Positions 28,066 through 36,918 of a DNA stretch of 64,000 nt are shown here, one piece after another. Where the stretch lies: assembly GCA_016714535.1 (NCBI GenBank), contig JADKDR010000005.1, positions 186,001-250,000 of the forward strand, in the 5' to 3' direction. The notes under the pieces were generated by a model that searched no databases, was not told the origin of the DNA, and worked only from the letters and a program-made list of their open reading frames with translations. This DNA comes from Bacteroidota bacterium. GTDB lineage: Bacteria; Bacteroidota; Bacteroidia; AKYH767-A; OLB10. Position numbers and translations under genes: made by a program. Each line of letters begins with the position of its first letter. Position 1 is the stretch's first letter.

Positions 28066-28563
28066 ATGATGAAAAAGATTCTAATTATGGCGGTTATGGC
28101 TCTTGGGAGCATGGCAGTCAATGCGCAAACTAATGATGCTGCGGCAACTCCAGCCACAGCAACCGTGGATAACTCCAATAACCCCAATGCCCCTGACATT
28201 GTGTTTATGGAAGAGACTCACGACTTTGGTACCTTGCCGTATAGCGGGAATGGTGAAACTGATTTTAAATTTACAAACAAAGGGAAAGAACCATTAATCA
28301 TCAGCAATGCACGCGGTTCTTGCGGATGTACAGTTCCTGAATGGCCAAAGGAGCCTATTATGCCAGGTCAGTCAGCAGCTATACATGTAAAATACGATAC
28401 CAAGCGTGTTGGTCAGTTTACTAAAACTATAACTGTAACTTCTAATGCAAAAGCATCAACCAAGGTAATTACCATAAAAGGTAATGTTATGTCACAGGAA
28501 GAGACAGAAAACCAAAGCCCAGTAAAAAAGGCAAACCCAATGGCACCAACTGAAAACAAGTAA
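28066..28563 (+). CDS. DUF1573 secreted protein (first of a tandem pair)
   Basis: A 165-residue protein with signal peptide MMKKILIMAVMALGSMAVNAQ and one DUF1573 immunoglobulin-like domain (about 45-145). The family hallmark is visible: ETHDFGTLP, FKFTNKGKEPLIISNARGSCGCTVPEWP and KVITIKGNV. The conserved SCGCT pair of cysteines is present. Related domains (ASPM-SPD-2-Hydin-like) act as binding modules; no function is established for this one. A near-paralogue follows 44 bases downstream, so this looks like a recent gene duplication within one transcript ending at the strong terminator at 29115. Confidence 0.9.
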   Translation: MMKKILIMAVMALGSMAVNAQTNDAAATPATATVDNSNNPNAPDIVFMEETHDFGTLPYSGNGETDFKFTNKGKEPLIISNARGSCGCTVPEWPKEPIMPGQSAAIHVKYDTKRVGQFTKTITVTSNAKASTKVITIKGNVMSQEETENQSPVKKANPMAPTENK

Positions 28564-28607
28564 TTCTATTAAAAATAAAAAAATATTCAAATTAAGATGA
28601 AAAAATT

Positions 28608-29090
28608 ATGTTAGCTATGGCAGTATGCGCTTTAACTGCAACTTACAGCAATGCACAGCAGGCCACACCAGTTGCCGATGCAAAACAAGAAACGCCACGT
28701 GCCGAAAACAAAAATGCTCCTGAATTTAAGTTTGATGTTGCAGAGTATAACTTTGGAGAGATTAAGTCAGGCGAATCGGTAACTTACGAATACGTGTTTA
28801 CCAATGCAGGCAAAGAGCCTCTTACTATTACCTCGGCTAATGGTTCTTGTGGATGTACTGTTCCAATCTGGCCAAAGGAGCCTATTAAGAAAGGTGAAAA
28901 GGGAACAATTAAAGTTACTTTTAACTCAACAGGTAAGCAGGGTATGCAAGATAAGACCATAACTATTCAGTCAAATGCTAAGACTAATCCTATGGTTTTA
29001 CACATTAAAGGTAATGTGATTAAGGCCGCTGAAACTCCGGTTGCAACCCCTGCAGTTCAGCCAGGACATGAAGGTCACGGACATAACTAA
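28608..29090 (+). CDS. DUF1573 secreted protein (second copy; start region appears frameshifted)
   Basis: A 160-residue paralogue of the preceding gene, with SCGCTVPIWPKEPI and MVLHIKGNV motifs and a C-terminal GHEGHGHN tail. The frame opens at ATG 28608, giving a signal peptide without the usual basic start. An ATG at 28597 (with AAGATGAAA context) is one base out of frame: it reads MKKLC then stop. Adding one A to the six-A run at 28600-28605 would give MKKIMLAMAVCALTATYSNA, a textbook signal peptide like its neighbour's. So the real start is probably 28597 with a one-base loss, either real or from sequencing. The function is as for the first copy, unknown. Confidence 0.85.
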   Translation: MLAMAVCALTATYSNAQQATPVADAKQETPRAENKNAPEFKFDVAEYNFGEIKSGESVTYEYVFTNAGKEPLTITSANGSCGCTVPIWPKEPIKKGEKGTIKVTFNSTGKQGMQDKTITIQSNAKTNPMVLHIKGNVIKAAETPVATPAVQPGHEGHGHN

Positions 29091-29114
29091 AGAGCTATAA
29101 TCGTATTTTATTCA

Positions 29115-29150
29115 AATGCCCTGCAAGTGTATACTTGCAGGGCATTTTCT
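29115..29150 (+). terminator. Strong intrinsic terminator after the DUF1573 pair
   Basis: A perfect 14-bp stem (29115-29128 with 29133-29146, core GCCCTGCAAGT) closes a GTAT loop and is followed by a T-rich tract. It may also serve the opposing EF-G-like gene. Confidence 0.9.
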
Positions 29151-29209
29151 TTAATTTCAGATTTAATTGGTGATTTCTGCTCTGGTCAAGCCAGATGGTT
29201 GCTGAAATT

Positions 29210-30355
29210 CTAATGATGGTGATGATGTTCATCTCCTGTTTTTAGATATTCTTCGTGCAGTTTCTTTTGTGCTTCCATAGATATTGGTGCGTAATCATGA
29301 AAATCGCTTTTCATTTTACCTTTTCCTTGTGTTATACTGCGTAAGGATTGCGAAAGTTTGTCAACTTCGGCAAGCGGTGTGTGTGCTTTAATCACCTGAT
29401 GCGAGTTTACGCTATCCATACCAATAATAACACTGCGTCTGCTTTGCAGTTCAGTCATTACATCGCCCATCATCATATCCGGAACTTCTATTTCAACCTC
29501 GTTTACAGGCTCCAACAATTGCGGTTCGGCATTATGAAAAGCCTCTTTAAATGCCATCATACCGGCAATCTTAAACGAGATATCATTGCTATCAACGGGA
29601 TGCATCTTGCCATCGTAAACACTTACCCGTATGTCACGTACGTGCGAACCGGTAATTGGACCTTCGTTCATTTTTTCCATTATACCCTTCAAAATGCTGG
29701 GCAAAAAGCGAGTATCAATAACACCACCGGTAATACAATTATTAAAAACAAGTTTACCACCCCATTCCAAGTCGATTACATCGGTATCACGCACCGGATA
29801 TTCAGATACAGGGGGCATACCTTCATGCCAAGGTTCTATTTTCAGGTGCACTTCTCCGAATTGGCCTGCACCTCCCGATTGCTTCTTGTGCTTGTAGGTT
29901 GCTAGGGCAGATTTATGTATCGTTTCGCGATAAGGAATTTTTGCTTTTACAAAGTCAACATCTAATTTATAAATATGTTGTAATCTCCACTTAGTTACTG
30001 ACAAATGCAGATCGCCTTGTGCATGAACAATTATTTGTTTTAGTTCGCGAGAATAGACAATTTTAATTGTTGGATCTTCAGCATGTATTTCGGGAAGCAC
30101 CTGTCCTATTCGCTCATCATCAGCTTTGTTTTTTGCTACTAGCGCCACTCGCAGGCGTGGTGGAGGAAAATCTATTTCATCAATTACATAATTAATTCCT
30201 TTGCCACAAAGCGTATGATTAGTAAATGTATTCTTTAGTTTTAAAGTGGCTCCCAAATCACCGGCTTTTAGTTTGTTTATGGAATTGCGGTTTTTACCAT
30301 CCATTATAAATAGTTGATTTATACGTTCGGTAGTATCCGTTACCGTGTTGTGCAA
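29210..30355 (-). CDS. EF-G-like GTPase, C-terminal fragment (domains II-V) of a frameshifted gene
   Basis: This frame carries the end of translation-factor domain II and domains III-V of an EF-G-like protein (for example YRETIHKS, GGAGQFGEVHLKIEP, EPQLLEPVNEVEIEVPD, SRRSVIIGMD). It has no ATG of its own; the frame can open at TTG 30355, and upstream codons still read as EF-G (SGEISVGIDLHN), so it is the downstream part of the gene whose N-terminus is at 31350. One added base near 30392-30396 joins the two into 713 residues. The C-terminus is a natural run of five His (GDEHHHHH). See the N-terminal fragment for the GTPase domain. Confidence 0.85.
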   Translation of the reverse strand: MHNTVTDTTERINQLFIMDGKNRNSINKLKAGDLGATLKLKNTFTNHTLCGKGINYVIDEIDFPPPRLRVALVAKNKADDERIGQVLPEIHAEDPTIKIVYSRELKQIIVHAQGDLHLSVTKWRLQHIYKLDVDFVKAKIPYRETIHKSALATYKHKKQSGGAGQFGEVHLKIEPWHEGMPPVSEYPVRDTDVIDLEWGGKLVFNNCITGGVIDTRFLPSILKGIMEKMNEGPITGSHVRDIRVSVYDGKMHPVDSNDISFKIAGMMAFKEAFHNAEPQLLEPVNEVEIEVPDMMMGDVMTELQSRRSVIIGMDSVNSHQVIKAHTPLAEVDKLSQSLRSITQGKGKMKSDFHDYAPISMEAQKKLHEEYLKTGDEHHHHH

Positions 30356-31350
30356 GTCAATGCCAACACTAATTTCTCCGGAGGTAACTTTAAAAACGAC
30401 AGTTTTCCCAAGTGTGACTCAAACAGCGTTTTATAAATAAAAATAGAAGGTGAAGCAAGTGGGTCACAATTTACAATCTGACCATCTGTTGTATGTTCTG
30501 GTGGCATTTCGATTGCCGATGGAGACACATTATCAATAAAGCCCATTAATCTTCCGCTACCCATATCCTTTTTTGCACTTAGACAAAATACCGGAAATAC
30601 ATCATGATGCATCATGCCCGTTTTTATTCCAAGGCGCAGTTCATCTTCATCAAGATTGCCCTTTTCAAAATAAAGCTCCATAAGTTTTTCATCATTTTCA
30701 GCAGCTTTTTCAACCAACACATTATGTAACTCGTTAGCACGTTGCAATTCACTTTCAGGTATTGGTAGCTTTTCGGGTTTGCCGCCATCTTTTCCAAATC
30801 TGTATAAAGTCATTTTGAGCAAATCAATTATTTCATTAAAGCCAGAACCAGTTACTACAGGGTATTGCATTAAGGTAACTGCATTTCCAAATTTGTTTTT
30901 TGCTTGCTCCAAGGTTGCCCAAAAATCGGCTTTTTCATGATCACACTGATTAATGGCAAACAAGGTTGGTTTGCGATATCGATCGCAGTATTCCCAAATT
31001 AATTCGCTGCCTACTTCTACACCGTGCTGGGCATTAAGCAGCATGATTGCTGTATCGCAAACTCTAATGGAGGAGGCTACTTCGCCAATAAAGTCATCTA
31101 ACCCCGGGGTGTCTATTATATTAATTTTGTAATCTTTCCATTCGGTATGTAAGGTGGTAGCATATACCGAACTCCCTCGCTCATGTTCAACTTCGTGATA
31201 ATCACTTACTGTGCTTTTTTCTTCCACTGTACCTCTTCGAGGAATGATGCCAGCCTCAAAGAGCATAGTTTCGCATAACGTAGTCTTACCGGATTTTGCT
31301 GCACCAATAAGTACCACGTTTTTAATGTGTTTTTCGTCATACGATTTCAT
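30340..31350 (-). CDS. EF-G-like GTPase, N-terminal fragment (G domain and start of domain II) of a frameshifted gene
   Basis: GTPase domain of an EF-G paralogue (EF-G2-like, not the housekeeping factor). The P-loop GAAKSGKTT is at 16-24, the G3 motif is DTPGLDDF at 80-87 and the G4 motif NQCD at 134-137. In true EF-G, G3 is DTPGHVDF and its His activates water; here it is Leu84, as in other divergent paralogues that carry a non-His residue. The frame leaves EF-G sequence after SHLGKLSFLK and ends at an early stop. The break lies at TTTTTAAAG (minus strand), which contains a T TTA AAG heptamer of the -1 slippery type; a -1 shift there leads exactly into the C-terminal frame. Function of this paralogue is unknown. 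Confidence 0.85.
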   Translation of the reverse strand: MKSYDEKHIKNVVLIGAAKSGKTTLCETMLFEAGIIPRRGTVEEKSTVSDYHEVEHERGSSVYATTLHTEWKDYKINIIDTPGLDDFIGEVASSIRVCDTAIMLLNAQHGVEVGSELIWEYCDRYRKPTLFAINQCDHEKADFWATLEQAKNKFGNAVTLMQYPVVTGSGFNEIIDLLKMTLYRFGKDGGKPEKLPIPESELQRANELHNVLVEKAAENDEKLMELYFEKGNLDEDELRLGIKTGMMHHDVFPVFCLSAKKDMGSGRLMGFIDNVSPSAIEMPPEHTTDGQIVNCDPLASPSIFIYKTLFESHLGKLSFLKLPPEKLVLALTCTTR

Positions 31351-31561
31351 AATTCAATTATTTTTTTTGGTTAAACAATATGTTAAGAACGACTAACTAA
31401 AATCTTAAGTGATTCAAAATGATTTGAAATAGGAGTAGAAAAACTTTTGAATTTGGTTTGTGAAATGTAAATAGATTTTTTGAACAGCCAAGAAATATTT
31501 TACAGGATGCAAATATTATTACGTAAATATCTGGTTATATAAAACCAATGGTCAGGCTTCA

Positions 31562-31861
31562 CTATCTTAAATTTATCAAACAAATTATGACTAACGTAAA
31601 GCTTAATATAATGCCCAGAAATAATGCAATAGTTATTGCTGGTCGTACTTGTAGTTTTTGTAAAATCAAAAATAAAGAAAGGCTAATAACCCAGCTAGGA
31701 AAGTAATACACTGACAAAGCAGCAAGGTTTTGCGGTTTAAGCAAATCAAAAAAACCATGGGTGTCTTTATCAATAGAAAATAACAACCAACACGAAGCAA
31801 GTATGACGATGGAACTGATAATGATATAATGTAAAGTTTTGTTTTGTGCAGATATAATCAT
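31562..31861 (-). CDS. Small membrane protein, unknown
   Basis: A 99-residue protein with three likely membrane helices (about 10-29, 46-66 and 74-96). I do not recognise a family. The ATG at 31861 is clean, but no promoter box was seen and the gene is isolated by over 200 bases on both sides. The amphipathic helix pattern supports a real protein, but it could be a chance hydrophobic frame in AT-rich DNA. Confidence 0.5.
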   Translation of the reverse strand: MIISAQNKTLHYIIISSIVILASCWLLFSIDKDTHGFFDLLKPQNLAALSVYYFPSWVISLSLFLILQKLQVRPAITIALFLGIILSFTLVIICLINLR

Positions 31862-32071
31862 GGTTTGAATGCTAATTTAGCTTGAAAATTTCGGTGGCAC
31901 TAAAATATGAACTTTATTTTTCGAGAAATAGTATGTTCCAATTTTATAAAAATGTAATTGAGGTGAGGTGGTCGCTATCAACAGTATAAAAGTAAACATT
32001 GAAAAATGGGTGGGTGGAAGTAGGTGATGGGCTTTATTATTTTTAACTTCAATGGAAGTGTTTATTTAAAT

Positions 32072-32097
32072 AAAAAAGCCACCCATGAGGGTGGCTT
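32072..32097 (-). terminator. Intrinsic terminator after the giant T9SS gene
   Basis: On the minus strand, stem AAGCCACCC / GGGTGGCTT (32076-32084 with 32089-32097) around an ATGA loop (plus-strand notation), followed on the minus strand by a T run. It lies 25 bases after the stop at 32122. Confidence 0.88.
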
Positions 32098-32121
32098 GCA
32101 CAGTATTGCTTTGATGCACTT

Positions 32122-33498
32122 TTAATAACTAAACGTTTTCGAATCTATTTTATCGTTGTTAAATATTGAAATCAGATAAACACCTTTTGGTGTGTTTAAT
32201 GGTAATCTTATTTCATTGGTTCCTATCATTGCTTTTTTATTAGCGCCCGATTCAATCATACGTCCCATTATATCAACTATTTGATAATTATAAGGCTGAT
32301 CGCTATCGTAATTAAATGATACAATAATACCATTGCCGTTTTGTGGGGCTACCATATTAATACCAAAAGCTCCTTTGCCAAATGATACTGGTACCAAACT
32401 ACTAAAATCTATATTACCATCTCGTCCAATAAGTTTTAAGCGGTAATACTGGGTTCCACTTACTGGATTATTATCATACAATTCATAACTATGTATTGCA
32501 CCCGGCCCTATTACAGGACGTTGACCTAAGTATAAGAACGATTCCTTATCAATTGATTTTTCAACATCGTATCGTATAAGCTCTGCATCATTTACAGCAT
32601 CCCAATAAACTTTCACTTTATCCTCGATTGCTTTAGCCTTAAAGTTAAGCAGTTGAATGGGTAGGGGAGTTCCACCATGGGATAACGTCCAGGGCGAAAA
32701 CTGAGTTACAGAATCTACTTGAACCGAATATGTGTTGCCTAAGTAGGCGATACCTGTAGTTTGATTTGGATTATTTAACGAAGCGATAGAATAACCATTG
32801 GCAGGTGTTGCCCAAACTCCTACTCCTGCAGTAATAATACCTCCGCATGCTAAACCACGGGCTGAAGCAGCCTCATATCGTTGCGCACGCATATTGGGAA
32901 CGCTCGCAGCAGTTAGGTTTCCGGTTAATTCGCCAGGCAAATAGGTGAATTCTAGTTTTGCTATGCCTCCACCTCCGGGATCCGAAACATCAAGTTGCCA
33001 GAAACGGTCAATTGTATTCGGTGAATTGTCGGCCAAGCATTGCTTTTGATTGAAAAGATTATTTACAACGGTTGGAGTTGATGGCATAGGAATATTGTTA
33101 GGAGCTGTAGCATAAGAACTCACTATCACATCTCCGAATGTATTGTTTTTTAATTGGAATGAAAATGGCAGATACCCCGCAGGTGAACCAAGAGGGAATG
33201 TATGAATAGTCGTATTAGTTCCAATTTTCCATTTAACACGATTGTTATTATCATTTCGTTCGCTTAACACATACCCATTTGTGCGAACCATTGCATTTGG
33301 CAATGGATTATTCACCGTCATTAAATGTTGATTAAGATTGAATTCTCCGTTTATACAATTTAATACAGAGTCAACTATTATTCCCGGATTATTATAAGGG
33401 TATGGTCCGCCACCATTTATATTGCCTGTAACTGTAGTTATCAGTCCAACTGCATCATCCATATGTAATTGATTGAATGTGGTAACCTGTGTACCCAT
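32122..33498 (-). CDS. T9SS surface protein, C-terminal part after an in-frame TAG
   Basis: This 458-residue frame ends in a type A T9SS sorting domain (IVDIMGRMIESG, PLNTPKGVYLISIFNN, KIDSKTFSY at the end) preceded by a fibronectin-like segment (NAVNDAELIRYDVEKS region). It has no signal peptide. It lies in exactly the same frame as the gene at 33616-36705: 39 sense codons (VDHNWINNGLSGGNNF...) run from the TAG at 33616-33618 to the ATG at 33498. The internal ATG is therefore probably not a true start, and this is the tail of one 1527-residue protein. Confidence 0.85.
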   Translation of the reverse strand: MGTQVTTFNQLHMDDAVGLITTVTGNINGGGPYPYNNPGIIVDSVLNCINGEFNLNQHLMTVNNPLPNAMVRTNGYVLSERNDNNNRVKWKIGTNTTIHTFPLGSPAGYLPFSFQLKNNTFGDVIVSSYATAPNNIPMPSTPTVVNNLFNQKQCLADNSPNTIDRFWQLDVSDPGGGGIAKLEFTYLPGELTGNLTAASVPNMRAQRYEAASARGLACGGIITAGVGVWATPANGYSIASLNNPNQTTGIAYLGNTYSVQVDSVTQFSPWTLSHGGTPLPIQLLNFKAKAIEDKVKVYWDAVNDAELIRYDVEKSIDKESFLYLGQRPVIGPGAIHSYELYDNNPVSGTQYYRLKLIGRDGNIDFSSLVPVSFGKGAFGINMVAPQNGNGIIVSFNYDSDQPYNYQIVDIMGRMIESGANKKAMIGTNEIRLPLNTPKGVYLISIFNNDKIDSKTFSY

Positions 33499-33615
33499 AA
33501 TGGTATCTCCATTGCCCCATCCTGGTGCAGATGTATTTAAAAACTTTACTATTGAATTGCCACGAACAAAATTGTTACCACCAGATAAGCCATTGTTAAT
33601 CCAGTTATGGTCAAC

Positions 33616-36600
33616 CTATATGGTATAAGTAGAATATCTTCTGGTTACTCCAAAAGTAGTGGTAGGGCGAAATGAGAAAGTACTGGCACCAAGTGCACCA
33701 GTAAATGGCGCATTGCCACCTGTTACCAAGGTTCCATTAGGATTAGCGCCTCCGGCCGAACCTGCTATGGTTATAGCCGCCAATCCACTTACACCGTTTA
33801 CCAAAGGAATAATTGAAACAGCGGAGCGGCCAATGGTGCCTTCATATAATACAGGAAAAGCCGCGGTACCCGCCCCTACAAAACTTGAATCTTTCGTGAT
33901 TTCAACTGTCAAAAATTTAGTGTTATCTACTATATAAGGTGTAGCAAAATTTATTGTATAAACAACATTGGTATTGGCTGGAATAGCAGGTAATTGAAGT
34001 GATGTATTATTTAATACGGTAAAAGGTGCATTAATTACACCGGCACCTGGTATTATTGTAGGAACAGTGTTATTTACTGCAATTTCGGTTCCGGCTGCCG
34101 GTACCATTGGAAAATTGGGGCTATTATCTGTTTGCCACATCCGAATAGTTGTTCTTCCATTTGGTGCTGAAGCCATAGCAACTGCGTTTCTCAAAGTGAA
34201 TGACATACTGGTTAAGACATCGCCACTGCGCAAACCCATTACTGCTAATTCTGTTGGCGAATAAAAATACTGAAACTTATTATCGGTTCTGTCAGGCCTG
34301 AATGGTGAAATTAATGTTTGACCAACCGCAGAAGCTGGCCCGGAAATCACAGTTGCGTTATAATTAGAATTTACTATCAACTGAGGATTAGTTTGGTTTG
34401 CCTGATCTCCTATAAGAACATTATGAAACATATGAAACTTGCCAGTTTGAGTAATTAATGTGTTAGGATTGCCTGCTACAAATTGCTCAGGGGCATCAAC
34501 CGTAACTGAGGCAGGGTTATATATTCTTAGCGTTGCGCAAACCGGATTTTGCCCTGTGCGTATTATAGGATAATAAGATATGCCATTAACAAGAGTAACG
34601 GGGGTAATTAAGGCAGTGTCTAATACCGTAGGAATTGCAGGACACCAGTTGGTTGCAGTAAACCAATCCGTTGGATTTCCAGGGGTTCCGCCCAACCACT
34701 TACAAAGTCTGCTAGCTGGTAAAGGACAGTCTTCAACTATAGTAACATCATAATCTTCGGTTTCACCAAATGTATGATTTGAACAAGGCGTGATAGAAGC
34801 ATTTGAATTTGCAAAAACTTCGCGTACACGCATTCTAACAGTTTTTGCAGTAAATGTTGCAAAGGGTCCAAGCCCCCCGGTTACAGGGTCACCAATACTA
34901 GGCACATGTAACGGAATAGTATTCCATTGAACAGCCTGAAACGCAGGATTAAAAGGTCTTCCAGCGCCCTTTGCTGGATAACCAATTACGCTCATTTGTG
35001 AGTTTGCACTCATTTGGCCTAACCAGCCAATTGTTTCGCTAATCCATCCGTTAGTACCATTTATACTATCATTAAAATCGCCATCGCCATTCCAATCTAT
35101 CCAAGCTTTAAGCCCATTTGCAGAAAACCAAGTGCCGGGAGCAACACAGATTTCTTCAACAGGCGATGTAGTGCGTTTTCCTTGTCCCGCTTTTAACAAC
35201 AAAGTTCTGTCCTTACCCGCGACCGTATTGGTTGGAGGAAAAAGCGTGTAATCAGGCCCATGTGGAGCATGACGTTCGCACCATTGCCCCCCTGCACCTC
35301 CAATACCTGCACAAAATGGTGCAGCACCATTGGTGTTATAAGGAATAGAGTTATCGTGTATCTGGCTTAATAATGGATCGCCACCTCCTATGCTGGATAC
35401 GTAAACGCTACCTATAAAATCGTTAATAGTATATCCGGCAAAAGAAGTACCCACCGAATATGAACCGATACAATAGCTTACCCCAATGAGCATGCCTCCC
35501 GGTAAGGTGCCTGATGTACCTGGAACATTGATTAAAGTTGCACACGTATCCGAAACTATTCTTACAAAATCTGCATCAACAATATTACCCGGAGTAGATG
35601 GGGGGCTGGCATTAATATCATAGGTAAGCCAAAAGTAGTTATCGCCCATAGACATATTTGGTGAGCCAACCCCACCTAATGGCACCGAACCAAACCCTAA
35701 ATAGGGGCCTACGTTGGCCAATGATACTTGGGTGGTAAATACCTGCGGTGCTGCTGAGCTATAAACAGGGCTGTTGCCGGTATAGCGCACTTTTGCATTG
35801 GCTACATCATTAGGAATATTAGTTCCGGTGGCAAGAAAATACAAAGAGTCTAATTTACAAACGTTTCCGCAATTACCCGGAAGTGACCCACAAGTAGTAA
35901 CATTTATTCCAATTACCATATTGTTGGTACTGCCAGGGCCCACGGTTAAAGTATTCTGAGCCACTATAGTTGCACCTGTAGTGCGCATGCGCGTTTGAAA
36001 GCGGCTGAAACTAATTTGATCCATATAGATATTTCTGCGCGAATCCCACGTCTTTGCCATAAGTATAATGAAGACAGGCGCACAGCCATCAAACTGTGGT
36101 AAAACCGGAATGTTGAACGTGTGCTGTCTCCAAGCATTGCCGGCACCCCAACCAACGGTATCTACCCATACCGATCCAATTAATGTAGCAGCAGCTACTG
36201 AGGTAGAATTACCAACATAAACTGAAACAGAGTCGGATTGGCGATTTTGAAAGGCTGCAGGAATTCCAAGCCTCACCCCTTGAAAAAATTCATGAAATAA
36301 CCAAAAACTAACAGTTGCCGGAGCACCAGCACGCCCTGAGTAATCTAAAGGTGCGGTAGATATATACGCACATCCAGAATCAATACCTCCGGTACATAAA
36401 TTGTTAACATTATTAAACTGAAGGAAGTTAGGAGCGGATTGCGGAGCTGGAGCCGCGCAGCCTGAAGCAAATACATTCCATTGATTTCCAGGTAAAGTTC
36501 CGCCACCACTGGCGGGAATCGTAGAAGGATACATTACCTGCATCTGCCAAGATGTCCATGGATGATTTGTTGTTAGTGTAGCACCAATAGGATCCGTAAA

Positions 36601-36705
36601 CACCTGTGCTGAAGCAATGTTTGTAACATATAATGTTACCGTTAACAAAAAAACAATTGCCCTTAAAACCCGGCAATGATTTTTTAATTGTAGACTTTTT
36701 ACCAT
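33616..36705 (-). CDS. Giant T9SS surface protein, N-terminal part ended by an in-frame TAG
   Basis: A 1029-residue secreted protein starting at ATG 36705. It has a signal peptide (basic start, then FLLTVTLYVTNIASAQ), a region likely to fold as a lectin-like jelly roll (AYISTAPLDYSGRAGAPATV near 105-125, typical of BNR or MAM modules), GEVN-type repeats such as WIDWNGDGDFND (near 537) and HTFGETEDYDVTI (near 648), which mark the GEVED domain. No sorting domain is present before the TAG; it lies in the downstream in-frame segment. Without readthrough the product would be secreted to the periplasm but not sorted by T9SS. Likely an adhesin. Confidence 0.85.
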   Translation of the reverse strand: MVKSLQLKNHCRVLRAIVFLLTVTLYVTNIASAQVFTDPIGATLTTNHPWTSWQMQVMYPSTIPASGGGTLPGNQWNVFASGCAAPAPQSAPNFLQFNNVNNLCTGGIDSGCAYISTAPLDYSGRAGAPATVSFWLFHEFFQGVRLGIPAAFQNRQSDSVSVYVGNSTSVAAATLIGSVWVDTVGWGAGNAWRQHTFNIPVLPQFDGCAPVFIILMAKTWDSRRNIYMDQISFSRFQTRMRTTGATIVAQNTLTVGPGSTNNMVIGINVTTCGSLPGNCGNVCKLDSLYFLATGTNIPNDVANAKVRYTGNSPVYSSAAPQVFTTQVSLANVGPYLGFGSVPLGGVGSPNMSMGDNYFWLTYDINASPPSTPGNIVDADFVRIVSDTCATLINVPGTSGTLPGGMLIGVSYCIGSYSVGTSFAGYTINDFIGSVYVSSIGGGDPLLSQIHDNSIPYNTNGAAPFCAGIGGAGGQWCERHAPHGPDYTLFPPTNTVAGKDRTLLLKAGQGKRTTSPVEEICVAPGTWFSANGLKAWIDWNGDGDFNDSINGTNGWISETIGWLGQMSANSQMSVIGYPAKGAGRPFNPAFQAVQWNTIPLHVPSIGDPVTGGLGPFATFTAKTVRMRVREVFANSNASITPCSNHTFGETEDYDVTIVEDCPLPASRLCKWLGGTPGNPTDWFTATNWCPAIPTVLDTALITPVTLVNGISYYPIIRTGQNPVCATLRIYNPASVTVDAPEQFVAGNPNTLITQTGKFHMFHNVLIGDQANQTNPQLIVNSNYNATVISGPASAVGQTLISPFRPDRTDNKFQYFYSPTELAVMGLRSGDVLTSMSFTLRNAVAMASAPNGRTTIRMWQTDNSPNFPMVPAAGTEIAVNNTVPTIIPGAGVINAPFTVLNNTSLQLPAIPANTNVVYTINFATPYIVDNTKFLTVEITKDSSFVGAGTAAFPVLYEGTIGRSAVSIIPLVNGVSGLAAITIAGSAGGANPNGTLVTGGNAPFTGALGASTFSFRPTTTFGVTRRYSTYTI

Positions 36706-36918
36706 AGTGTTATTCGTTTGTTAGATTAACTTGATTTTTTTTTGAATAAGCGAATTTTATAAGTGGGTAAATATAATTTTTTTTTAATAAAAAATGTATA
36801 CGCAAAAATATTTTTTATAGGTCCAAATGGCTAATATTAGGTTGTTCAAAAAAATCAGGTTGCACCAAAGGAGGCAAGTATTAATTTCGCACCCTCATTT
36901 TTTAATTAAATCAATCGA

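Noticed and set aside
29210..29227. C-terminal His run as a cloning tag or vector contamination
   Set aside because: The codons are mixed CAT/CAC, they follow natural EF-G-like sequence and the flanking genomic DNA continues without vector features.
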